Shown here: piece after piece, positions 19,601-25,812 of the stretch | Position numbering within the stretch: position 1 is the stretch's first letter | How the letters are laid out: each line of letters opens with the position of its first letter | Source: Gemmatimonadota bacterium | GTDB lineage: Bacteria; Gemmatimonadota; Gemmatimonadetes; Longimicrobiales; Gaopeijiaceae | NCBI GenBank assembly: GCA_016209885.1 | Contig: JACQVF010000101.1 | Span: 51,962-115,961, forward strand | Length of the DNA stretch: 64,000 nucleotides | Direction: 5' to 3' | Translations under genes and position numbers: made by a program | Notes under the pieces: model-generated | What the model saw: the letters and a program-made list of their open reading frames with translations, nothing else | Databases searched by the model: none | What the model was told of the DNA's origin: nothing

Positions 19601-19849
19601 GACCCCGCCCCCGGTGGCGCCGAAGTAGTACTCGAGGGGACGCCTGGCGCTCCCGGCCACCGCCAGCGACCGCCCGCCCACGATCGGCCCGATGCTGCGC
19701 CACTGCCAGACGCCAAAGAGGGCGGGGTCGAAGCCGCCGCCGGACGGGGCCTGTGCCCGCGCTTCGCCGCCGGTCACGGCGCCCCACACCGCCGCGACCC
19801 CGATGACCGTCAGAACCCTCATGAGCATCCCTCCGGCCCAGCGCGTCAT
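16613..19849 (-). CDS. Exported VPS10/sortilin-like BNR-repeat beta-propeller protein (copy 2)
   Basis: 1,078 residues with a Sec signal peptide (MTRWAGGMLMRV..., cleavage near EARAQ). BNR/Asp-box repeats recur through the first 700 residues (WKTTDGGTTW, YGTRDGGKTW, YRSRDGGRTW, YKSTDGGDTW), and the family landmarks HGDHHDLWIAP and QQDNSSKC are present. A helical C-terminal region holds SATSTVVRIRAIKGQ and a Pro-rich tail. The ATG at 19849 has GGGAGGT six bases upstream, so the upstream codons to 19879 are not needed. It sits 49 bases after the aldehyde dehydrogenase gene, inside a cytoplasmic catabolic operon, which suggests that the operon's substrate is first met outside the cell. Enzyme activity is unproven. 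Confidence 0.85.
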   Translation of the reverse strand: MTRWAGGMLMRVLTVIGVAAVWGAVTGGEARAQAPSGGGFDPALFGVWQWRSIGPIVGGRSLAVAGSARRPLEYYFGATGGGVWKTTDGGTTWAPVSDGQFRTASVGSIGICEANPDVVYVGMGEGQFRSQFSAGDGVYGTRDGGKTWTHLGLESSTGQQVVPRLRVHPQDCDVVYAAVLGDPHGPNPERGVYRSRDGGRTWQKVLDRGAGATDLVLDPSSPQVLYATLWDIVFPPWGGVTGSRSGVYKSTDGGDTWTEITRNPGLPRGKLGKMAVAVSADPRRAYLDIEAHPDSGGVFRSDDGGATWQLMNSHNGLFHRAEYYVRIYADPKDADRVYVLNRDFYASSDGGKTFTQIRAPHGDHHDLWIAPDDPQRMINGNDGGANVSFNGGLTWTDQDYPTAQMYNVITTNEFPYFVCGAQQDNSSKCVPSDGVGDFFYQGAGGEQGYIAVHPRVPTLGYGGSQRGGLTRHDRLTGQRQTVDVWPMLTDGDPPLKLRERFQWTFPIVMSPHDPEVVYAGSQHLWRTTNRGLSWERISSDLTRADPKTLVGAQEVINDHSGSDYYATIFTIAPSPHDPNEIWTGSDDGVIHVTRDGGGNWTNVTPPELPPYAKASLMFASPHRPGKVYLAAEKYKLQDIAPYIFKTEDYGKTWTKIVNGIPNGHWVRAVIEDPVRPGLLFAGTERGPYASFDDGSHWQPLSLNLPAVQVSDLEVRDNDLVISTFGRGFYVLDNISPLRELGPEVLARRLHVFKPMDAIRTAGTVTAGDGGRLYRRSRIPGANRVEIYYSLREPASRVTIEVLDVRGRTIRTFTGAADERPRVVMRNSVGDVINGPSWGLATPPPPVRTAAGLHRFPWDLRTLPARDFPGLRLREENVDGPVVPPGEYRVRVTADGQSQEHTFRIHKDPRLTEVTQADLEAQFDLAMRAQLRTNSATSTVVRIRAIKGQVGDRIQRAGGERRIAEAGEALKARLTDVEGAIYQFRIEAESDIKHYGPDITNKLSQVNAAVRSADARPPRQVYEIFEELSAALDAQLRQLDQVLANELPRFNQLLQGRNLPPVEQNAPVASEGAGGPGRG

Positions 19850-19898
19850 CGCGTACCTCCCGGCGTCCCGTGGCTTCACTGGATCCGTCCCGTGAACG

Positions 19899-21380
19899 TC
19901 ATTGATCGCCCCGAGCGGCAGGCTTCGACATCAGGCTGATGGTGACGAGGCGCTCCTCGGTCATTTCGCGGATGGCGTAACGCGGCCCCTCCTGGCCGTA
20001 CCCGCTCTCCTTCACGCCACCGTACGGCATCAGGTCCACGCGGCTGCTCGACGTCTCGTTGATGTGCACCGCGCCCACGCGCAGGCGCCTGGCCGCCGCG
20101 AACGCGCGCTCCAGGTCGGCCGTGAACACGCCGGCCGCGAGGCCGAACGGCGTGCCGTTCACGCCCTCGAGCGCCTCGTCGAACGACCGATACGGAACGA
20201 TCGAGATCACCGGCGCGAAGATCTCCTCGCACATCACCCGCATGTCCGGTCTCACATCCGTGAGGATGGTGGGGTAGAGCACCGCGCCCTCCCGCTCACC
20301 GCCATGCACGATCCGGGCGCCCTGCTCCACGGCCTCGCTCACCCATGCCTCCGCGCGCTCGGCCTCTTTCACGTCGATCATGGGGCCGACGAGCGTCTCC
20401 GGGTCGTAGGGATCCCCCACCTTCCAGCGCCGGATCTCGGCGATGAGCATCGCCACCAGCCGCTCGACGATGGGCTCGTGCACGTACAGCCGCTGGACCG
20501 ACGTGCAGACCTGCCCCGCCTTGCGGAAGCTCGCCCGCACACACCGGGGTGCCGCCCAGCCGAGATCCGCGTCCTCGCAGACGATGGTGCCCGAGATGCT
20601 CCCCAGCTCGAGGGAGGTGCGCCGCAGCCCGACGCTCCTCCGGATCACCTTCCCCACCGCCGTGCTCCCCGTGAACGTGTAGAAGTCGATGTCCGCTTGA
20701 TCGAGAAGCGCCTGGCCCACGTCGCTCCCGCCACCCTGGACAAGATTCACGTGCCCCGGCGGGAGGCCCGCATCCGTCAGCACCTCGCAGAGCAGCGCCG
20801 CGGTGACCGGCGTGTACGAGGCCGGCTTGAGGACCACTGCGTTTCCGGCCGCTAGCGCCGGCGCCACCTTGTGCGTCACGGTGTTCAGCGGCGAGTTGAA
20901 CGGCGTGATGGCGCATACCACGCCGATGGGCACCCGGATCGTGAAGGCCAGGCGATGGGCCTGCCCCGGCGCGCCGTCGATCGGCACCATCTCCCCGGTG
21001 ATCCGCTTCGCCTCCTCTGCCGAGACCACGAGCGTCTGTACGCAGCGGTCGATCTCCAGCCTCGCATCCGCGACCGTAAAGCCGCTCTCCGCCACGATGG
21101 TCCGTGCGATCTCCTCGCGCCGCGCCTCGATCAGATCCGCGGCCCTAAGGAGCACGCGGTACCGAGCGTACGGTTCCAACGCCTGGCGCTCGAAGGAGGC
21201 CCGGGCTGCCGCCACGGCGGCGGCGGCTTGCTCGGGCGACGCCCGGGCCACGCGCGCCACAGGCTCCCCCGTGAACTTGTCCCGCACCTCGAACGCCCCC
21301 GCGCCGTCGACCCACTCTCCGCCGATGAGGAGCCCGTACTCCGGCAGGGCCGCCGTCTCGCCCCTCGTCTTCACGTTCAT
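19899..21380 (-). CDS. NAD(P)-dependent aldehyde dehydrogenase
   Basis: 493 residues, full ALDH length. Active-site residues: N162 (TPFN), K185 (LKPA), E258 (LELG) and the nucleophile C292 (GQVCTS). The LELGSISGTIV form and overall pattern resemble lactaldehyde/phosphonoacetaldehyde-type ALDHs, so a small oxo-acid semialdehyde substrate is plausible. The ATG overlaps the stop of the preceding dehydrogenase gene (ATGA, 21377-21380), so the two are translationally coupled; the longer open frame to 21743 is an overlap artefact. It probably oxidises the aldehyde made by the ThDP enzyme or the dehydrogenase of the same operon. Confidence 0.92.
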   Translation of the reverse strand: MNVKTRGETAALPEYGLLIGGEWVDGAGAFEVRDKFTGEPVARVARASPEQAAAAVAAARASFERQALEPYARYRVLLRAADLIEARREEIARTIVAESGFTVADARLEIDRCVQTLVVSAEEAKRITGEMVPIDGAPGQAHRLAFTIRVPIGVVCAITPFNSPLNTVTHKVAPALAAGNAVVLKPASYTPVTAALLCEVLTDAGLPPGHVNLVQGGGSDVGQALLDQADIDFYTFTGSTAVGKVIRRSVGLRRTSLELGSISGTIVCEDADLGWAAPRCVRASFRKAGQVCTSVQRLYVHEPIVERLVAMLIAEIRRWKVGDPYDPETLVGPMIDVKEAERAEAWVSEAVEQGARIVHGGEREGAVLYPTILTDVRPDMRVMCEEIFAPVISIVPYRSFDEALEGVNGTPFGLAAGVFTADLERAFAAARRLRVGAVHINETSSSRVDLMPYGGVKESGYGQEGPRYAIREMTEERLVTISLMSKPAARGDQ

Positions 21381-22267
21381 CCCTGCAATGCCTCTCGAAT
21401 CGCCGTGAGAACCTCGCTGTAATGCCGGGGCGGGCCGTCCGGGAAGCGCGTGGCGATGTCCAACGCGGCCACTTCGAGCATCCGCCGCGCCGCCGCCGCC
21501 GCCAGGTACGGCTCGACGCCCGCCGCCCTCACCGTCTCGGCCGCCGCCTCCATCTCGTGGCCGCGCCGCTCGGCATGCATCGCCGTGCGCCCCAGGTAGT
21601 AGGTCGCATGCGTGCGCCAATCGATGCCGGGCATGCTCTCGCAGAGCGAGTCCAGCACCGTCGCGTCCACGTCGTACGCGCGGGCTGTGAGCAACGCCTC
21701 CAGCAGCAGCGCCTCCATCCCCTTGATCACCACGCTCCGGCACATCTTGGCCGCCGCCGGCCCGCCCACCGGCGCGTCCAGCACCTGGAGCCGCATGCCG
21801 TACGGCCGCATTCGCTCCGAGAACGCCCGCGCCCCCGGGCCCGCCACCAGCATCGGGACGCGGTGCCGGTAGGTGGGCACGGCATCGAGCACCGCGGCCT
21901 CCACGAAGGACGCGCCGCTCGCCTCCACAATCCGCGCCACCTCTCGCTTCACCGCAGGCGACGTGGAGTTCAGGTCCACGAAGAGATGGCCCGCGCCGAG
22001 GTGCGGCGCGGCGCCGGCCGCGGCGTCCACCGCCGCCCTGGGCACCACGGCCGAAAAGACCACCTCCACCTTGCCCAGGAGCGACTCCAGATCATCCAGC
22101 AGCTCGACCCCTGCCGACTCCGCCCGTGCCCCGACACGGCCCGCACCCTCAGGCGACCGGGACAGCACGTCGAACGCGTACAGCTCCTCGAGCCCCTCTT
22201 CCCGGAGCCCCCGCGCGAGCGCGGACGCCGCTTCTCCGAAACCAATGAACCCTACCGGTAGGCTCAT
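21377..22267 (-). CDS. 6PGDH/HIBADH-like dehydrogenase with DUF1932-type C-terminus
   Basis: 296 residues. The N-terminal Rossmann domain has G6-F-I-G9-F-G11. The C-terminal helical half (GGPAAAKMCRSVVIKGMEALLLEAL, then a Met-Pro-Gly loop) is the DUF1932 type found fused to NAD-binding 6PGDH-like domains. Members reduce or oxidise beta-hydroxyacids, but the substrate of this subgroup is poorly known. The start at 22267 overlaps the stop of the truncated MmgE/PrpD frame (ATGA, 22264-22267) and the stop overlaps the ALDH start, so three frames are chained by four-base overlaps. The upstream in-frame extension to 22642 is a shadow. Confidence 0.85.
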   Translation of the reverse strand: MSLPVGFIGFGEAASALARGLREEGLEELYAFDVLSRSPEGAGRVGARAESAGVELLDDLESLLGKVEVVFSAVVPRAAVDAAAGAAPHLGAGHLFVDLNSTSPAVKREVARIVEASGASFVEAAVLDAVPTYRHRVPMLVAGPGARAFSERMRPYGMRLQVLDAPVGGPAAAKMCRSVVIKGMEALLLEALLTARAYDVDATVLDSLCESMPGIDWRTHATYYLGRTAMHAERRGHEMEAAAETVRAAGVEPYLAAAAARRMLEVAALDIATRFPDGPPRHYSEVLTAIREALQG

Positions 22268-22482
22268 GCGCGCACCCACTGGAGCCGCGCGCGCCTCGAA
22301 CCGCGGCCGCCCAACTCCTCCCCCAGCGCCTCCCTGAGCAGCGTGGCGGGCGGCCGCGTCCCCCCCGGAATGGTCGCCGCGAACCAGTCCACCACCGCCC
22401 GCATGGCGTGGTGCAGAACCTCCGCCGGCAGGTGCGCGCTCCGCTCTGCCGCGGCGTAGTCCGCCAGGCGACCCAGCACCAT
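22264..22482 (-). pseudogene. MmgE/PrpD-family N-terminal fragment
   Basis: 72 codons. LADYAAAERSAHLPAEVL and RAVVDWFAATIPG match the start of MmgE/PrpD proteins (2-methylcitrate dehydratase, aconitate decarboxylase and relatives, normally about 450 residues), as does the following LLREALGEELGGRG. After residue 60 the similarity stops and the frame ends in the ATGA overlap with the dehydrogenase gene. Over 85% of the enzyme is missing, so it cannot be active. A ribosome site (GAGGG) and good spacing to the ThDP gene remain, so it may be translated as a coupling leader. Confidence 0.65.
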
Positions 22483-22496
22483 CCGCCCTCTGCCCC

Positions 22497-24146
22497 TCAG
22501 AATTGCGCCAGGTACTGAGAGGGATCGATGCGCGCCTCGATGACCAGCGGGTGGTCGAGCGGCTCGGCCCCGCGCGCCAGCGCCCGCTCGAGCTCCGCCA
22601 CGCTCTCCGCCCAGGCGCCCTCGCAGCCCATCGCCTCCGCAAGCTTCACCAGGTCCGTGCGCTCGATGCGCGTCATCACGCTGGGATAGCTCCGCACGCG
22701 CTGCTTGATCTCGATCCGGTTCAGGCTGTCGTCGCAGAAGACCACCACCACGATGCCGAGCCGACGCTCCGCCGCGAGCTGGAGCTCACCCTGCACCATG
22801 GCGAAGCCTCCGTCTCCGACCAGGCAGAGGACGGGCCGGCCCGGGTCGAGGAGCTTCGCCGTAATCGCCGCCGGCACAGCGAACCCCATCGAAGAAAGCC
22901 CGTTCGTGGTGAGGAACGAGTGCGGCTGCACGGTCCGCCACGCCTGCGCCACCAGCAACTTGTGCGAGCCCACGTCCACCGTGACGATGGTGTCCGCGGG
23001 AAACGCCGCCTGCGCCGCGTCTACGACATCTGCAGGATTGAGCTTGCCCGCCACCCGCCCTACGTGGTATGCGCTTCTCAGCCTCTCCTGATACGCCCGG
23101 ATCTCCGCCTCCGGCCACTTGGGCTCGCCTGCATATCCACCAGCCAGCGCCTCCAGGATCGCGGAGATGCCGCCCACGATCTCGACCTCCGCCGGGTAGA
23201 TCTGATCCGTGTTCGGCGTGCTGTCGATGTGGATCGTCCGCACCTTGAGCGACCACGGCTTGATCAGTTCGACGGCATCGAACCCCACGGCCAGGATCAG
23301 GTCCGCGCGCGCGAGGAAGTCCCACACAACTTTGTTGCACGCCATGTCGAGGGCGCCCGCGTAGTAGGGGTGGTCCTCCGGGAAAACCCCCTTCGCCATG
23401 GGCGCCACGACCACTGGACAGCCTGCCCGCTCCGCCAGGCAAACGAGCGCGGCGCCCGCGCGTCCCCGCAGCGCAGACATCCCCACGAGCGCGACGGGCC
23501 GCCGCGCCCGCGCCAGCATCTGCTCAGGCTCGCCCCCCGCTCCGTCCCTCCGGAACACCTGCGACCAGGTCGCCACGGGCTCGAGCGGCGGCAGCGCCAC
23601 CTCGTGGTCCGGCGCAGCCGCCGTGAGCACGTTCGAGTTCGTCGTGATGTGCACCGGCCCGGGACGCTCGGCCACGGCCACCCGCAGCGCCTTCCGCATG
23701 ATCGACGCGGCCGCCGCCGGCTCCATGCGCACCGCCCACTTCGTGATCGGTGCGAAGAGCCGGTTGTGGTCCACGATCTGATGCGTGAAGTACGGCTCGA
23801 GCTTCGAGGTGATCTGGCCGGAAATCGCCAGCATAGGTGAGCGGTCCAGGTATGCGTTCGCCACGGCGTTCACGAGCGACGTCGAGCCCGGACCCAGTGT
23901 GGACATGCACACCCCCGGCCGGCCCGTCAGCATCCCGTACGCCTCCGCCATGAAGCCGGCGGTGCCCTCCCGTCGCGCCAGCACGAGATCTAACCCCTCC
24001 AGCCGCGCCGTCTCGATGAGCTCGACGTTGGGATCGCCCGGGTAGCCGAAGATGTGACGGATCCCGGCGGCGGACAGGTACTGGACGATGACCCAGCCTG
24101 TGGTACGCGTGGCCGTCCCGACCCTCGCCTCCTCCTTCACCGCCAT
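22497..24146 (-). CDS. Thiamine-diphosphate-dependent enzyme, acetolactate synthase-like
   Basis: 549 residues. N-terminal pyrimidine-binding domain with the catalytic Glu at E60 (RREGTAGFMAEAYG), a central domain, and a C-terminal PP domain with the ThDP motif GDGGFAMVQGEL...DDSLN. The length and domain order fit acetolactate synthase, 2-oxo-acid decarboxylases and relatives; no regulatory-subunit gene is adjacent, so a catabolic 2-oxo-acid decarboxylase or carboligase is favoured. The ATG at 24146 is chosen because the family domain begins at once; a G-rich AGGGGGG lies about eight bases upstream. It is the first gene of the long minus-strand operon, divergent from the cytochrome genes. Confidence 0.88.
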   Translation of the reverse strand: MAVKEEARVGTATRTTGWVIVQYLSAAGIRHIFGYPGDPNVELIETARLEGLDLVLARREGTAGFMAEAYGMLTGRPGVCMSTLGPGSTSLVNAVANAYLDRSPMLAISGQITSKLEPYFTHQIVDHNRLFAPITKWAVRMEPAAAASIMRKALRVAVAERPGPVHITTNSNVLTAAAPDHEVALPPLEPVATWSQVFRRDGAGGEPEQMLARARRPVALVGMSALRGRAGAALVCLAERAGCPVVVAPMAKGVFPEDHPYYAGALDMACNKVVWDFLARADLILAVGFDAVELIKPWSLKVRTIHIDSTPNTDQIYPAEVEIVGGISAILEALAGGYAGEPKWPEAEIRAYQERLRSAYHVGRVAGKLNPADVVDAAQAAFPADTIVTVDVGSHKLLVAQAWRTVQPHSFLTTNGLSSMGFAVPAAITAKLLDPGRPVLCLVGDGGFAMVQGELQLAAERRLGIVVVVFCDDSLNRIEIKQRVRSYPSVMTRIERTDLVKLAEAMGCEGAWAESVAELERALARGAEPLDHPLVIEARIDPSQYLAQF

Positions 24147-24537
24147 CGCCACGTCCCCCCCTCGCAATCCTCTGCGCCAACGTGCACCGCCGGGACTTTC
24201 CCCCGCCTCCCGCGCCCGCTCGAAGCCCCAGCGCCCGAGCCCAGGGTTATGGCCGCTGTGGACGAGCGCCGCGCAAGGGCGGGATCCACGGCCGGAACGT
24301 CCGGGACACGAGAACAGTGCCGCCCTGCGGATCTTCGAACGGCACATATATAACGACCTCCTGGACCGCGGGGCCAGACGGTCGGTACCGGCCCCTGTGG
24401 ACCCACTCGGAGGAGTCCGCTGAGGACGCGAAGGGGCGACCCGGTCGCACGGTGCCCGGCCCGGGCCACGGTTCACTTGCGTTCGGTGGCCCACGCTCCG
24501 GCTTGACGCACCACGGGTGCGGTCGGAAGATACGCGA
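24147..24537. other. Divergent intergenic region with AT-rich promoter candidate
   Basis: 391 bases without a gene, between the minus-strand catabolic operon and the plus-strand cytochrome operon. The sequence acatatataac (24346-24354) is strikingly AT-rich for this DNA and could give a -10 element on either strand, but no good -35 stands at the right distance. A TTGACG at 24503-24508 lies 17-18 bases before GAAGAT/AAGATA and would start transcription close to the triheme gene's ATG, giving a leaderless message. Both are only candidates. Confidence 0.35.
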
Positions 24538-25812
24538 ATGCGCGCGCCCGCCCGGCACATCCGGCTTTCCCTGACTCGGCTACGGGGCCTCGCCGCCGCC
24601 GTCCTGCTGTCCTCGATCGCCGCGATCGCCGCCGGTTGCACCCCCCTGGACCACGCCGTGGGCATCATCTTCGGCCGCAGCATGCGGAACCAACCGTCCT
24701 TCGACCCGTACGAGAACCCGCGTCTGCCGCCTGCGGGATCCATCCCGTTTGCCGCCGGCGAGTACCCGTCCCGGGGCGGCGTGGAACACGCCGAACCCCG
24801 TGTGTCGGAGGAGCCGGCGCCCTTTACGCAGGCGGAGCTCGACGCTATCGCCGCAAGGCTCGCGAACCCCGTGCGCCCCACGGACGAATCCCTCGCTCGG
24901 GGGCGAGTCCTCTTCCGCCGGAACTGTGCACCCTGCCATGGAACGGACGCGGCCGGGGTGACGGGGTCGGTCATACCTGCGGGCTTTCCGCCCTTCCCGC
25001 TCCTGACGGATCGGGTCAGGAACTTCACGGACGGCTACATCTACGGGATGATCCGGGTGGGCCGAGGAGTCATGCCGGTCTACGGGGAGCGGGTGAGCCA
25101 CCGCGACCGGTGGCACATCGTGAACTACCTGCGCGAGCTCCAGCGCGTCTCCCCGTTCGCGCCGGAGCCCCTCCCTCCTTTCGCTGTGGCAAAGGCGGAC
25201 GCGCTGATCCGCGACCGGCTCCCGTGCCTGGGCTGTCACCGCCTGGGGGACGAAGGGGGCCGCATGGGGCCAGACCTCACCGGCCTGGGAATGCGGGCCG
25301 GCGCGTCCTACGTGCGAGCAGTGATCGAAGATCCCGCCATGATGGTGCCGGGCACCATCATGCCGAAGGTGCCGATGCGCCCGGAGACGCTGGATCTCAT
25401 CGCGGCCTACCTGGTCCAGCGGAGGGGCGTCCCCGAGGACACCGCGCCGGCCGTTCAACCGCCTCCCGCACCTCCCATGGGAGCGCAGGCGCGGAGCGGC
25501 GAGGCCCTGTACCGGGCGTACTGTGCTCCCTGCCACGGTCCGGACGGCCGCGGCGATGGCTACAACGCCCCGCACCTTCCCGCCCGCCCCGTGCCCCATG
25601 CCGACTCGGCGCTCATGTCCCGCCGTCCCGACGACACCCTCTTCGACGGGATCTACGCCGGCGGGCGAATCCTGGGCCGCAGCCACCGCATGCCGGCGTT
25701 CGGCGAAACCCTCAGCCGCACCGAGATCCGGGCACTGGTCGCCTACATCCGCCAGCTCTGCCGCTGTCTGGGGCCGGCCTGGTCCCGGGACGGGGCGAGG
25801 CCGACATCGTGA
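24538..25812 (+). CDS. Triheme cytochrome c lipoprotein with ActE-like N-terminus
   Basis: 424 residues, with a lipoprotein signal peptide ending A-A-G-C34. Three c-type heme sites: C130-A-P-C-H134, C230-L-G-C-H234 and C329-A-P-C-H333. Residues 45-75 (GRSMRNQPSFDPYENP...PPAGSIP) match the conserved start of ActE-type subunits of alternative complex III. The remaining two heme domains are ordinary mono-heme folds fused behind it. It is likely a membrane-attached periplasmic electron carrier. The stop overlaps the start of the octaheme gene, so the two are made together. The ATG at 24538 fits the lipoprotein signal best; a GTG at 24517 is the alternative. Confidence 0.9.
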   Translation: MRAPARHIRLSLTRLRGLAAAVLLSSIAAIAAGCTPLDHAVGIIFGRSMRNQPSFDPYENPRLPPAGSIPFAAGEYPSRGGVEHAEPRVSEEPAPFTQAELDAIAARLANPVRPTDESLARGRVLFRRNCAPCHGTDAAGVTGSVIPAGFPPFPLLTDRVRNFTDGYIYGMIRVGRGVMPVYGERVSHRDRWHIVNYLRELQRVSPFAPEPLPPFAVAKADALIRDRLPCLGCHRLGDEGGRMGPDLTGLGMRAGASYVRAVIEDPAMMVPGTIMPKVPMRPETLDLIAAYLVQRRGVPEDTAPAVQPPPAPPMGAQARSGEALYRAYCAPCHGPDGRGDGYNAPHLPARPVPHADSALMSRRPDDTLFDGIYAGGRILGRSHRMPAFGETLSRTEIRALVAYIRQLCRCLGPAWSRDGARPTS

